Part shown: positions 12,539 through 26,500 of the stretch, in pieces
Layout of the letters: each line of letters opens with the position of its first letter
Numbering within the stretch: the stretch's first letter is position 1
NCBI GenBank assembly: GCA_020746105.1
Contig: CM036617.1
Span: 137,357,845-137,421,844 of the forward strand
Direction: 5' to 3'
DNA: 64,000 nucleotides
Source of the DNA: Trogon surrucura
Lineage: Eukaryota > Chordata > Aves > Trogoniformes > Trogonidae
Position numbers and translations under genes: made by a program
The notes under the pieces: generated by a model
Databases searched by the model: none
Seen by the model: only the letters and a program-made list of their open reading frames with translations
Told to the model about the DNA's origin: nothing

Positions 12539-12745
12539 CTTCAGGTACTGGAAAGATGCTATAAGGTGTCCTGGAGCCTTTGCTTCTTAGGCTGAAAAAC
12601 CCCAACTCTCTCAGCCTGTTCTCACAGGAGAGGCACTCCAATCCTTTGATTAATTTTTTGTCCCTCCTCTGGACCTGCTCCAACAAGTGCATGTCCTTCT
12701 TGTGTTGAGGGCTCCACAGCTGGACACAGTATATGGTCTAGATCT
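12539..12745 (-). mobile_element. CR1 LINE, outer (host) copy, 5' half
   Basis: CTTCAGGTACTGGAAAGATG continues exactly where the 11,754-12,085 copy stops. It is followed by antisense ORF2 sequence (CCAACTCTCTCAGCCTGTTC; CTGGACCTGCTCCA). The 5' limit near 12,745 is approximate because similarity fades at about TATGGTCTAGATCTG. Confidence 0.85.
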
Positions 12746-15700
12746 GCTAGACACAACTGTTATTCTCCCTTCCAGCCCTATTCAGAGCCTTTACATGGAA
12801 CCATATGAAGCTTCATGTGCTCATAAATTAGACTTTGCTTAAATGAGATTTTCCTCAATTATTAAACGTGCTTCGCTTTACCCCTCCTTCTTTGATTCTT
12901 TTCTATCTTTATGCTCTAGGGAGATTTTCGGAGGTCTTGTGTGAGGATTACAAAGGCAATAAGAGGATTATGGAAAAGTAGCTTTTTGATGTACCCAGTA
13001 TAATACAAATTAGGATTGTTTATAACTTTATTCCCTTATCGGTTATTACTGTATGTATGCTGATGTACTCTGAGGTCTCTAAATAACCCTAGAGTGCCAA
13101 AGGTAACTAATTGCTTTAATTGGCACATTAAGGAATGCACTTGCCAAAGACAAGATCATGTGTACAATACTGCTAATAAGCAACATTTGTCTTATTACTA
13201 AAAAAATCTCTGGAAAAAAAGGGGTAATCCTGTGCAGAAGGACACAGGACTGATCTGCAGGTCTAATTTATCTGTGAAATGAGGACTGTGCCTGACTTTG
13301 ATGACACTCTGGTTTCTTTAGGTTTTAAATTCTTCAAAGCAAGGAGTGCTTTCTCACCCAGCCCAGCAGTGAGATTCCTAGCTTGATGGAGACCTCAAAA
13401 TGTTCACCTAGTGATAATTAGAAGTTAAATTGTTTAACACTTCTCACTTTATCTGTTGGGAAATCTATGGTATGTATTCACTTCATAATGAATCTAAACA
13501 ACAATAAAAATTCTCAAGCCTATCAGCAGGAAGTCCAAAAAAATGCAAACCTGGATGTTTTATTACAGGTTCTTCTACTTTTTGCCTACTCAATGATTGC
13601 TACATTCAGGAAGGATGTTGGTGACCAGACCTACAAAATGATAGACTGGTAGCAGAACCTATACAGCTCCTCCGGCTTCAGGCATTCCTGTATCTTTCAC
13701 ACAGGTGTAAAAAGAGGGGAGGGGGGATTAAAATTCAATGGAATGAATATATGCTCTAGCATTTGATTGCCTGGCAGAAGCAGTCAGGCAGTTATTCTGC
13801 AGCAGTATTTATATTGCTAAGAATATCAATAATATGGTGTACTGCAATGTGTTTTTGCTAAAGAACTGATGAAAGGAGAAAATTATTTTTAGATTGTAAA
13901 TAAATGTGAGAAAGTGAGGTCTAAAATTCTTCAGGAGAAAAAAAAAAATCCACCATTTTCGGGTTTACCAGGACTGAATGCCATTCCTCCATCTCCTGAA
14001 AAAAATACAAGTGTAAATGTCAAGGCAAGCCAGTGATGACCTCCGACTTCTTTGAAAATGCCATTATTCCTTCAAAAGAGCACTAGGAGAACAGGCTGAA
14101 TGACTAACTGGTAGATCATGCCCTCTGGAAAATCCCAAAGATAGTGCTGAAATTGCTGAACTTCCCCAAAGGCAATGAGTTGTACTGAACAGAGATGCTG
14201 GGATTTGCGTAACAACAGATCTGACTCCATCCAACACCACAACAGGCTCCTTCCCCACAACAGGGAGGGAAAGGAATGAAATCATCCTCTTCAGCTTTTT
14301 GCCCCCTGGAAACCCAAGCTGATTTTAAATGGTATGTCCATGTTTTTCCTTCTTTTTCTCCCTACCTGCTTTTCCCAAGGGCATAGATGTTAGCACAGAG
14401 GCAGCTGCTGAAACTCACATTGCCTTGACTTAGGAAAACATTTTGAGTTGAGAGGGTCAGAATCCATAACCCCTCTGCTGACACCCAGCCTCAAAGACTG
14501 CTGCACTTTTTAAGACCCTCTCTGTGGAAGGCAGCAACTGATCCCCGGGTAAGGCTCATGAATGAATGCAATTCTGAGTGCATTCCTGGGCTCCATAGTC
14601 TTGCAGCTGCCTCAATTCACTGGGGTGTCAAGAGGCAGAAAGTGTTCTTAGGTGAGACTGGAGATGGTACTGCACACCAAAGACTACGTGGCACAGGTAT
14701 ACAGAGTCAGATACAGTTTCCCAATACAAAATATGTATATATGTATGGCACACATACCTGTACATGTACTATAAATAGATATATCTCTCTTCCCCTGTCA
14801 AGGTGTTTAAGGTTTTACATAACGAGTTAACAATAATAACATTAAAATATACTATAATTCAGTGTATTAGAAAGGCTGACTGTGACATTTCCACTCCTGC
14901 AGATTTTCAACCAGAAGAAATCTTATTGTGGACTGCAGACAATACTTATATTCTTCCTGGAAGCTCCTACAGGTTAAGTCTCACTGATGCCAGGAATTCT
15001 CAGCTGAACATTAACGTAGCAATAGCCACGTACTCTCCATCCCTGTGGAAGATTTGTTGTTGGTTGCTAAAGGCAACGAGTTCTGATTGATGGTTTCCAT
15101 GAACTTTCCGCCAGCAGGGTGGGACCTGGGCTATCGTGTTTCCAGGGCTCTGCAGACAGGGAGAGGCAGTAGGAGAAAAATAGGGAAACTGGAATACCAT
15201 AAAGGTACCTGTCCTAATTGTTCTGCCTTCTGCTTGTGAGTGGCTTGTAACCACAGTAGCACAGGGGGGCAAAGAGTCTATGTGGGAGTTTGTAAGTGAT
15301 ACTGGTTGCACACTGTATAAAATAAACCAAAACAAAACGCTTTGTAAAGCTCTTTCTCATCCATTAATATTAAACTTCTGCTCTTTTCACTTTCTCATGC
15401 TGAAGTCCTCGTGGTAAGACAAATCTCTTCTAAAATATTTATCAGAAGAAAAGCAAAACAGTATGAAAGAGATTTGCACAAACGTTGTTTATCAGTCCTG
15501 GGCATGCGAGCCTATCTATCAGCCCTTCTGTGACTCTTGGCGTAGTTTTCTCTGTCTAGCTCATATACTTCAGATGATATGAAAGGATTTCAATGTGCAC
15601 TTGAAACATTTTTCTCCGGATTTATTATACCAGCATTTTTCTTTAACATGCTTATTTGTCTCTTTTAAGGTCTGCTTTACATTACATAGTCTCTTTCTAT

Positions 15701-18700
15701 TTTACTCAGACAAAAAGTACATATTTCCACTCCTCCCTCATTACAATGCTACTTTTTGAAGAAAAGCATCTTGTGTTCTAAAAAGTGCTGTTATTACGAA
15801 GTTTTAAAAAAACCTGTTGATGACTCATTGGGAAACAGTGCACAACATAATTTTCCCAGCTTTGCCTTATACCTATTCAATTTGAGATCTTTCTGCCAAA
15901 AGGGTGCAAACCACTTCTTCTAGGCGGGGCTGGCAAGTCTATTGTTAAGATTGCTTAAGTACATTTACCAAACATGAGATATTTTAGCTAAAATTTCCAC
16001 ACTGAATTACATGTGAAACTCTCAGCCAGAAGTTTCTCTTATCTCTAAGACCAGGGCTAGGGTATATTTCGCCTTGTCAAAATATTCTGGTAATCTTTCT
16101 CAGAGAGGCTTTAATGCCCTTACTCTTTGAGAAAGGAACATGAAATTTGCTTCTGTGAAAGCCTTCTCCAATCTAACCACATTACAAGCCTGTGAAAAAC
16201 TGCAGGCACCATCTGACCAAATTCAGAGATCACATCTCTCTGACCACCTGAGCTTGTCAGGGGGCTTCAGGCCAACAGAATACACAGCTCCTTCTCCTGG
16301 CCAGGTTTTCTCAGCCACCTCCACGTGTCACTTCTCACTCTTATCAGGCCCCTTCGTGGGCTCCCCTAAATCAGCTCACTAATCCCACAAAAAGTGGCTG
16401 GATTAGCTTTCTGTTGAGTGATCAGAGGCAGGTCCGAGGGCTAAAAGCACCAGTGAAAGATAAATGGTGGCAGCAGCCCTTGGGAAGACAGGGTAGGGAA
16501 ACTTCACATTTGTTGGCAGCTGTTAGATCAGCACACCTGTACTTGTAAAACTCAGCCTCAATAAAGCTTCACAGCTTGATTTTCTAAAGATTTACTAAAG
16601 CTCATCTGCACTGCACACCTGGCATCCTAGGGGTTCTGGCTCCTCTAGGCTGTAGATGGGACACCGAAGCAAAGAGTAGATACTCTTTCCCTCCTGCTTT
16701 CCCAGGATTTTTCTCCTGCTGAACATATCCCATGGAGAAGGAAGCTGCCAAAACTACACAGCGTGTGAAAAGCAGGATGGGGAACACGAGGAGATTGGAC
16801 TGAAATAATACTTGAGGCAGAAGACAGAGACTTGAGGTTTAGAGAGGCTGGACTGGGTGCCTGAGGTAGCAAAAGGGGAGCTGGACACGACATGGGAATC
16901 GAGATGTGGGACTGGAGTTTGGCTGTCAAGACTGAGATATGGGGAGAAAAAAGATGCTGAGACCAGATGAGTGGAGGAGAAAGATGACTAGCTGGGTAAG
17001 CAGAACTGAAGCGAGGAAGAGACAGGACTAGGTGTATTGTATATGTGTACTGCGCACACTATTTCCATTACCATTCCTGCAGATACATCAAATCTACTTT
17101 AAATCTAAGTGTAGCTGTGGCCCCTGGGAACTCCATGTGGTTTGCAAAACCCACCTAAGATGATGGGTGAATGCAGAGGCTGCACTTGGCTGAGTTGCAT
17201 CCCAAGAATGAGAAGGAGAGGGTGGAAAGGCTTCCAGAAGACAGGTAAATGACTGTGCCCACTAAAACACATTGCTGTCTAGAGGCTGGAGAGAAAATCA
17301 GGAGTCCACTGCTTTTCTGCTGTCAGCAAACATCTGCTCCGAAGTGTGTCATGCCTCTACAGTGGCAAGTTCATAGTCATTCTTGGCATTCCGTAAGCCT
17401 CAAGCACAGAAATGCTTTAGCAGAAGGGAGGGTTCCCCTCCTGTTGCTGATCATGCCAGACAGCCGTGTGACAGCTCTGTTAACAAGGCTTGGAGGAGCA
17501 CAGGAAATGTTAATCCAGTGTAAAAATAGGTACTTGAAATTCAGAAAACTCCAGTTCTCAATATATATAATCTTGTTTCATGTTCTATATGCATATCACA
17601 AGGTTCGTTAGAGTAATAGCTTTTTATTTCCGTCCCTGTGACCCATAGTACCTGGAGAATGAGTGTGCAATAAGGACCAGTTTGGTCAGGTTTATTTAAT
17701 AAGGCCATTGCTTTTCTATAGAAAAAAAAAGTGTAAGGTCATGGAAGTAAAGTTGTGTTCAGAGTGGCTGTTAACAAGGGACCAGATAAAAGTTTCAGTG
17801 ACAGTGTAGCTGTGGCCTTTCCCGGCACTTAAGGAATCATCTTTTCAGAGTAGAAATGTTCTTTTAATGGTTTGTTTAATGTTTGTTCTCAGTCATGTTG
17901 TTATGCCATACTGCCCTATAGCCAATCCCCAAAGGTTTTAAAGCAAATCTGACCCCAAAACTGTCACGTTGGCTGCAAGTTCCCAAGATTTCCCTTAATT
18001 TAGCAGCCATGAAAGGCTGTTTGAATTAAGCCATGCGACAAACTACTGAAATAAATGAACAGATGAAACAAGTGCTCAGGCGATCAGTTTCAGCAGTTCT
18101 GCTTACATTGCCACATTTCAGCTGTGAACACCTCAGCAAGGCTGTGGACCAGATTAATTCAATCGCTTTCAGAACTAACCCAATTGGTGCAAATCATAGG
18201 GCAGGCTGAGGAAGCTAACCTAACTTCATGTAGGCTACCAAGCATTTTCCAAGAAGAAGCAGCTTTGGATTCTTCCTCATTCGGAGTTGGTTTTAATCTG
18301 TGATTCAGAATAGAAAGTCTCTGTTTCAAGCTATCCTCAGATATTTAACCTTGGAAAAGTCTGGTTTTCCAAACTGCAACAATTAACAATTTCTTTCCAA
18401 TGCCAAAACTTACATATAGGCTCATCTTTCTGCCCACTCAACCAGACAATGAACATTGCAGACACTCCAATTAATAATGTCCTCAGTTAAGGCTTTATTT
18501 AGAGGAACCAAACTAAACCAGAGCAACCTCAGCCATTAGAAAAACAGTCAGGTCCAGCTCTTCAGGTCAGGTGCTACCAACCCTTGGTGAGTTTGGGGCT
18601 GAGAGAGAAAACTGACTCAATCAGAAAAGAACCTCGAGTTCTTTCGAGCACTCCCTCTGGGCTGGATGTAGTTTAAATCGAACACCTAAACAATGCTCCT

Positions 18701-19695
18701 CACCTGTTTTCCAACACTTGTGTGCCGCTGTTTCAGAGAGAGCCTTGCTGGTTTCCCAAGCCCTCAAAATCCTGTTACTGTCTAGGTACGCAGTGTGTAA
18801 GGATGGTGACAGTAGCCCTGCTGTGGTCAAGCTGTCCGTGGTTGGAGTGACAACTGCTGACCTGTGATTTTCAGTTCCCACTGTATCCAGTTAGGATATA
18901 TTGGAATTTTGAAGATTTTTTTTCTGTTCTCTCTCTCTGTGCATCAAACAGATCATCATCACTTTCATTCACTGCTCTTTACAGTCCTGTAAAGACCATT
19001 TATCTCATGGTCATATCAAGCACAGATTTTTCACTCTGAAGCCCTTTGGCTGTCAACTCCTGTTACCTGTCAGGCCTCGCCAAAGCAAACACTTTTGGGC
19101 TTTGCCCTGGACTGCCTCCCTTCATCATCTAGCTCGCCAAGTCCTTCCTTCACATTTTTCTCAGCAGCCTGTTGACTGCTCAGTGCACTGTCCAAAGCCT
19201 TTTTTTGTGTTGTGTTTTATTGGCTAATATATCACGCCGTAGCTATAATATGCAGAGTAGCATTTCACTGCATAATTTCAAAAGTGTATGTGTTCATCTT
19301 TTCCCCAATCACAGCTCAGAAAGCTCCTCTGACCGGCTGATTTGTGAGTCAAGAAGTTTATTATAAGACAAACAACATATCAAGTTAAAAGCTATAAACA
19401 TGAAGCAAATTGTTTATGGTCTTTGTTCTTTCTGGTATCAAGAGTAATACAACATTTTATGCTGTGTTTGATGGCCTTTTCCTAGCTCTCTTTGGTCTCC
19501 TCAGACTGTCATTCCTGTAGGCTTCAATAGAAAGTAGAGATGAGTTCAAATTTGTTAGAACAGAACATGTTCCAGAAGGAAGCATGGATCTGGATCTCAA
19601 GTTCACATGCGTCGCTATATAATTTTATAATGTTATCTTTTGATGGTCCTGGACAGACTGCTTTTTCCTAATATACTCAGCACAAAACGAGTGGG

Positions 19696-19722
19696 GGGGG
19701 GAAGTGGGCCACGCTTCCCCCC
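19696..19722. other. G-run/C-run hairpin, 9-bp stem
   Basis: GGGGGGAAG (19,696-19,704) pairs perfectly with CTTCCCCCC (19,714-19,722) across a 9-nt loop TGGGCCACG. The G run itself is nine long (19,693-19,701). It could form a cruciform or be slippage-prone; no function is evident. Confidence 0.8.
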
Positions 19723-20168
19723 TGTATTTTAATATGGAAATATATTTTTAATATTGGTTTTATTATACATAGAGGACCAACATAATGCATGTAGTATCAG
19801 GAAAAAGTTAGGCATACATCATTACTAACATCAAGCATCCAAAAAATTGTAGGCTAGACCTCAAAAAATGATGAAATTGGCTTTCAAATGAGAAAAAAAT
19901 TAAGTACTAAACAATTCCAGTTGATGTTTTCAGCTTTTTCTGAACACAAGGTCTAGACGCTGCCTTTTGTGTAGTGTTTGAATGACGCCAGGACAAAGGG
20001 CTCTAGAGAAAACAATAAATATTTTGAGATATGTCAAAGCTACAGTTCTTAAGCTGCAATCTGTGTGTTCAAAGCGTCTTTTTAAGGGGTCTGCAGAGGG
20101 TAGCTAAGAAAAGCAAACCTATTTTGTGCAGTATTAAATCACTACACAGGAACTGACACTTCCACTGG

Positions 20169-20198
20169 AAAAACAAAACAAAACAAAACAAAAAAAAA
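20169..20198 (+). repeat. (AAAAC)n microsatellite
   Basis: About four AAAAC units are followed by a run of A. Confidence 0.85.
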
Positions 20199-23100
20199 GT
20201 TTTAAGGTGCTGCAAATTGTAAAAGGTTGAAAAACATGTTTCTGGCAATCCTGACTCGAGCTTTCAATTATTTAAGCGATGTGAGGGCCTCAGTTCTACT
20301 GAAGTTAACTGGGATTTGTTCTAAATCCCACAGGTACTTTGGAAAGTTCAAACCAGAGTTTCTGGATGAATGGTTCCAAACTGTGTACAATGTGCAAAGC
20401 TCTAAACTTTATTTTTCTTTTTTCTTTTTTTTTCCAGGGAAGGTGTAAATCTCTGCATAGAGAATTTAAGCCTATGCATAGCAAACTAGCATTTTTTGAT
20501 TACCTTCTGCAGACCCCTTCCTGACAGTCCATGAACTTTGCCATTTCCAATTATATAGGCTGCCTGAGCTTTTAGTGATTTGCTCCTGTCCTTCAGCTAA
20601 TATTTCTGGAAGGGATTTCAGTGATTTTTTTTTGGCTTGGGAGTACTTAGTTAAACTGTCAAGAAGATGATGAATGGAATCTGCACCCATGTGTTACCAC
20701 AAAGATGCCTTGCAGACATTTCCTCACATTTTAAGGCATCTGGCTAGGACTTTCTTACGTCACCAAATACAATAGAAGAATAGTAATGGTTAGCAGTTGT
20801 ATAACAGTATATTTCTCCAAGGCCTTTTTGCCTGGATGTTTATAAAGCTCTGTTGGAAGAAAAACAATAATTCACAGATGGGAAAACTAGGGAAGAGGTG
20901 AAGTTGAAGTTGCTTTTTTTAAGCCACAAACGCATTTCAAGCCAGAGCCGAAAATACAGTTCAGATACTGTGCTCAGATCAAAACTTCACAACATAGGGA
21001 ACTTTTTTTTTCAGAAATTAGGAAAAGAGATTTTAGTTTCAAAGCCCCAAAGATTTCAGTGATAACATTCAAAAAACCACATTCAGTTCCTCTGAAAGCT
21101 GTCTTACACTTCAGAGACTCCAAGTATTAATTTCAAAATAAGAAATATAATATTACAGTAATATTAATTTAATATCTCTTTCTTATATAAAGTTGCTATA
21201 TACCAGAAGATGAGCATGTGAATCAACTAGGCTCATCCTTGAAAAAACCCAAAACAAAGTTGTACAAAAGGAAAGCAAGCAATCCATGAACACAAATGAC
21301 TTCTTGGTGTTCTTTCTCGCCTCCTACGCCTGAAGCCAGATCACTCCTTTCGGGGAAACATCCCCAGGAAGGGTAAGGTTGCTCACCCTCTGAGTCAGGT
21401 CCGTCACTGGGTTGCTGCTGGCTGGCTGCCCAAATCCTGCCTCCCTGCTCCTCCCGCGGCTGGGTGGGGCAGTAGGAGGCTGTGTGTTACTCATGGTGTG
21501 GGATGATGGAGCCTAGGGTATGTCTTGCAGGAAAATATCTTTGCTCTGACCTCTGGGACATGTCTTTCCAGTTCCACGGTGTTCCAGCTCTCAGTTCTTA
21601 GTGAGGGCTCCCTGTGAGTTTGGGAATAGCAGATAATATCAGAGCTTCCCAGATCCTCTCAGGGGTTAAAAACAGAGAATGTTTGGGGAAAAGGTTTGTG
21701 CTGATGGTGCCTGTTAGGAGCCAAAGATCTGGAAATGATTTGTGGTCTCAAAACAGTGGACATCAGGTCACTTAATGCTGAACTCTGAGGGTGTTATTTT
21801 TAAATTCTTAGCATTGGCTTAGAATTGCAAGAATTAACAAAACAATTTTCAAGTACGTTTTCTTCATAGTCCTTATCTCAGCCCACTCCCTTTAGCCTAG
21901 TTTGGCATTCACATAAGGGAAATAGTTGTACAGACTACCCAGCCTTAAGAGAAACTCAGCCTTCACAGCGATACCGTCCCCGACAGCCTCCGGCTCCAGC
22001 CCTGGAGTGACATGCTGGCAGGAACTTCCCCGCTTACACAATCTTGCTGACACAGAGACCAAGTTCAAGCTGAGACTAACTTCGAGGGCTTCTCACACTG
22101 CCATCTCATATCATCAGCCTTCATTCTTTCCTCCGCACTCTTAGCCATAGGGTTTGCATCATGGTTGTCTCCACCCAGGTCCTTATCATATTGCTACAAC
22201 AACCTCTGCAATTCAGCATTGGTTCCAATTGGGATTTTTTTTCCCCCTCCTCTTTCTACTTAAAAGCTCTACTCCCAGAGTTTCTCAGAGAAAGCAGTGG
22301 ACCTGCAGGGATAATCCCAGTGCACCAAGCGAGGCTGAGGAACCAGCCTTCCTCCAGTTCACATCTGTCACCTTGCCTTTTTGCTGAGTTGCTCCTCCAG
22401 TGTTTGTTGCACTGAAGCATCTCAGTCCCCAGACAAGTTATTAGCCTCAATGTCTCATCCTCTTGCTGATGAAGTTTGTGTAGCCTTCAGGTTTGACTTC
22501 TGAAATTGCTGCTCATGTGTTTTCCTTGCAGACATCACGCAGGCTGGGAACACTGCCTCGGTTCCTTCACTTCAGCAGCTGTGATCTGGTCACCTTCGTA
22601 TTCCCATTGGGTTGTTTTAACTGCAAATATCTACTAAGAGATAACTTAGGAAAGGATTATTTACACTGCAAGCCTTCTTCAACCCTCCTGACAGGCTAGT
22701 TACTTGATGGTGTACCCACACTGGCTTTTTGCACATTGTGAAAGCTCTTTGGTACAGGAGCTTTTATTTGCACATGGCTGGACAGTATTTGGCACAGCCT
22801 AACTGAAGTTAGCAGTCACTTCTGTGATGTGTTGCAATGCTACCCAGTAAATAAGGTTTGACATGTTTCCTTTTTGTGGAGTTTTTTGTATAGGCTTCAC
22901 TGCTGTGTCTCTCCATGCTACCTTCCCAAACTATTATTGCCGCCGCACTGCACCCCTTTTCCTTCGTGAACCATCAGCTCCAGTAATGCAGCTGTCTTAC
23001 CCTATGCCGTTATCAGCTTGACTCATCACAGCAAGACCTCTAAAGCCTCCCTGGAATTTCTGGCAGATATTATCTCTTCCTAGATATAATACATTACCTT

Positions 23101-23498
23101 TTAATAAATTAGTATGTGCCTAACTTTAATAACCCAGGAAAATGTAATCTTTAAATTGATGGTATCTTTTTAAAAGATTTTAACCAAAGATACATCTTAC
23201 ATAACTCACAGAGTGTATTATAGTTATATCCACCTCGAAATGACTGAACGGTCTGTCTCCAGCTTACAGGAGATTTACTTTTTTTAAAGATACAGCATAG
23301 AAAACAAGAGTTCTAACCTTCCCCATTCATTGCTTCACACACCATAAGGTGTGTTTGGGTTCACATTCCCTCTCTGGGCTATTTTGCTGTTACATAGTTA
23401 AAAATGAAATTTGGAGTTATGTACTGTAAATCCACTTAGCCATTCTTACTACTGTACAAACAGCACTGCCCATTTAAGGGCCATAAAACTGGCCTCAC

Positions 23499-23516
23499 GG
23501 GACTCACGTGAGTCCC
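23499..23516. promoter_or_regulatory. 18-bp perfect palindrome centred on a CACGTG E-box
   Basis: GGGACTCACGTGAGTCCC is its own reverse complement. The central TCACGTGA is the core preferred by MITF/TFE/USF-type bHLH-zip dimers. The palindrome and E-box are seen directly; regulatory function is inference from the motif alone. Confidence 0.45.
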
Positions 23517-26500
23517 ACTTCTGGTACTGTTTAGCTCTGACCATGTTCCTGGTTGCAGGAAACTCGTAGAAAATCCCATTTCATGTATCGATGTAAATTT
23601 GTCAACCAGTAACTGGTATGACCGTGTTTGAGGAACATACTGTTCATTTGTTAGGTCTGTTTAGTTTGCTGGAGTCTATGAAGGAGTTTAATTTTTCATA
23701 CCCTTCATTAAAAGAGACCACAGGGAGGAGAAATCATGAGTAAGCAGAGACATAAATATATTACAGATGTGAGGAGTTTTCTTTAGGGACTGTAGTCAGA
23801 AATCATTTGGCTGGAGCTGTTTGACACTCGCACTAGTTCCCTGTGTCGTAGCTGTTACACAAAGGGACTTCTCTGTTACGCGGAGGTAAGGTCACAAAGG
23901 GTGCATGCACAAGGCAGATACAAAGAGTACCTGATTGTACCAGCAGATTTTGCAAGTACCAGAGGAAAGTAGGTATTTTCTATGAGCAGTTTTGAAAACT
24001 AATGCTGGTCTGAGAGATTTCTGTGTCTACACAAATAAGGAAGATGGAAATACATAAGTTCACTCAGCAGAAAGCACAGGGCTTTGCTGACACTCCAGGA
24101 ATTTTCTTGATACTGAGTGAAAAATATTTCCTTGACATCACAGATGATGCCCTGCATTAGCTTGCCACATCACAAAACAAATCATCACGTGCTTGGGCTC
24201 TGAAACTACTGCCAAACCCTTAAGAAAGAGTAGAGAAAGTGAAATTGGCCCCTTCCTTTCCCAAAGGCCAATGTGATAATTGTACACTGTCTTAGCCCTC
24301 AGATAACAACTCCGATCAAGCGCCACATGTTGAACAGGAGACTCACAGGGCACTACTTCACATCCCTCACCCCCTTGGCTTCTCTCTCACGCATTTACAC
24401 TGCGGGTCCCTGGCCTTTCATCTTCTTTGGGACCACGCCAGGCATAGCTGTTTGTTCTGATGCACAATCCTGCATCGGGCTGGTCCAAGGGGCCTGGAAC
24501 CAGGGGAACGCCCAGGGCAATGAATCACAGGACATCTACCAAGGCTTCACAGGGACAACAGCCCTGCTCTGAGGCATGCTCCCATGGGGTGATCAATAAT
24601 AGCAGCACTCTTTCACCCACTTGAAAGCAAATACCCATCATGAGAAAACAAATCAGAGAGGAATGCTCACTCAGATATGCAACCTGCCCTCTCCGTCAGT
24701 GGAGGCCCGTAGTACCACACATAAAACGAGGCTCTTCAGAGAACTCCTTATGCTCCATTCTTTCTCATGGAAGAGATGCCAGGTTAGTCCTGAAGATGCT
24801 GGGTATTGTGGGTATCTACAAATTGCTTGTACTGGAGGGAAAAAAAAAATTTAAAAAAATCAAGACCATCCCAGATGCTTCATTTGTATCATTTCTGAAA
24901 TAAGGCATTGATTTTTCAAAGCAATGCTTGGTTTCGTAATTTTTTTCAAGGTTATTATCCCTTTGAAGTTTACCAACACTTAATAGTGGAAGAAATAAAA
25001 ACACCCCTCATTCTTCCCAAAATTATTTAGATCTTTGTTTTCATGGTGAGTCTCTTTGGCACCGCTTGTGAAAGACGAAATATTCACACAGTGCTAGACA
25101 TAAATAGGTGTACGACTTTGCCAAACTTTCCCCTGAAGTTTGGTGTGAAACAGGGATGGGAACAAAGTTCTAGAAAGAGTGCCTTTGGATGAAAAAAGCC
25201 CTCAGAAAACAAAAGTAATTTCACAGCAGGACATAACTGGCAAGTAACAAACAGGATCATCTTCACAACCCTCCTGCTATTAAGAATCAAAACTCCGTCT
25301 AAACCAACTTTCCTTATAGTCAGCCTACGTGTTCCAAGCTACAAGGCTCTATTATTGCTTTCTTTCATTTTACAGCCTACAGGAACTTTTCTGGCTTGTC
25401 CAGAGTGCCTCCGATTTCAATGCCAGCCTGTGTAAGGGAAGCTGGGATGAAGCAGACCCCTCGACTCCTGTAACTAGAGGCAGCCAAGAAAGTCTTGATT
25501 AACAGCAAAGATTTGGGGGGTGTTTGTCAGAAAATACCTATTAGCCAATCTAAAAATATCTGTTTCAATATAATTTCTGTCAGGGCTCCTCAGGTATGGC
25601 ACTCTTAAAATCAGAGAACCCTGAAGAGAGCGAGAAGCTGAACGGTGGGGATTCAGAGCAAGGTTAAACCGTCCTCGCTCAAAGCCCAGAAGCAAAACGG
25701 GGCATCAGCCCCTTGCTGTCCCTCTCACTGATGTAAGCCAGCCCACTTGCTTGACAGAGAAATGGAGGTAGACTGAAGTGAGAGAGAACTAAGTGCACCC
25801 CTGCAGAGAGACCACAGGCAGAGTCAAAAAGACCCTGAGTGGCATTCTTGCTCTGAAAGAAAAAGAGCAAGGAGTTTTATTCTACCTTCCTCTTGTCCTT
25901 TCCTGAGGAATGGGGATGCAGACCCCAGTATTCACATGTTATACATTTCACTAGATCATAGAAGAAATTTGTTGATACTTCACTGGACCATCTGGAAAAT
26001 ATTTCACACCTGAACACAGGCAAGAGCCTCTTTCGAATGGGGAGGTCTGCACAGAGATGCCTAAATCAGCTGTATTATCTAAGTGAAAAGGGTTTATCAT
26101 TACTTTACAAGCAGAGTTTGTGCAGCACAGATAAACAGAATGATTATCTTATAGCAGCTTGACTCTTCCTTTGTTTCTCTTTCTGATTGAAAGGATGGCT
26201 AATTAGGTGAGAAACCTTTTCCTGATACAATACCTAAAAAAAAAAATAAATCAGTGTTACTCAAGATTTTGTTTTTCAGTTTTCCTTAGTATTACAATCC
26301 TCACAACTCCACTGTCTGTCAGTACAGCTCATAGAAAACAAATTAAAAGTGACCAAGAACAAAAGATCATTTCATCTTTTTATTTAGGCATGACACAAAC
26401 TGAGTGACATGAAGAAACAAACAAACAGAAGAAGTCAGGAACAGGTCAGAAAAACAGAGAGCTTACAGCTTGCTTGCTGTTGCTTGAAAGAATAAAAATT

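Larger units (their letters stand above)
12746..23498. other. intergenic DNA, no gene seen
   Basis: Long AT-rich stretch without a recognisable gene or LINE. Open frames are at most about 120 codons, mostly with non-ATG starts, and resemble no family I know. Local landmarks are a MEF2-consensus-like CTATAAATAG at about 14,771, a G/C-run hairpin (19,696-19,722), an AAAAC microsatellite (20,169-20,198) and a GC-richer patch at about 21,330-21,480. Confidence 0.6.

Noticed and set aside
24273-24572. 99-codon plus frame in a GC-richer patch, considered as a retroviral or gene fragment
   Set aside because: No protease, RT, envelope or other motif was visible and there was no LTR or primer-binding-site pattern nearby.
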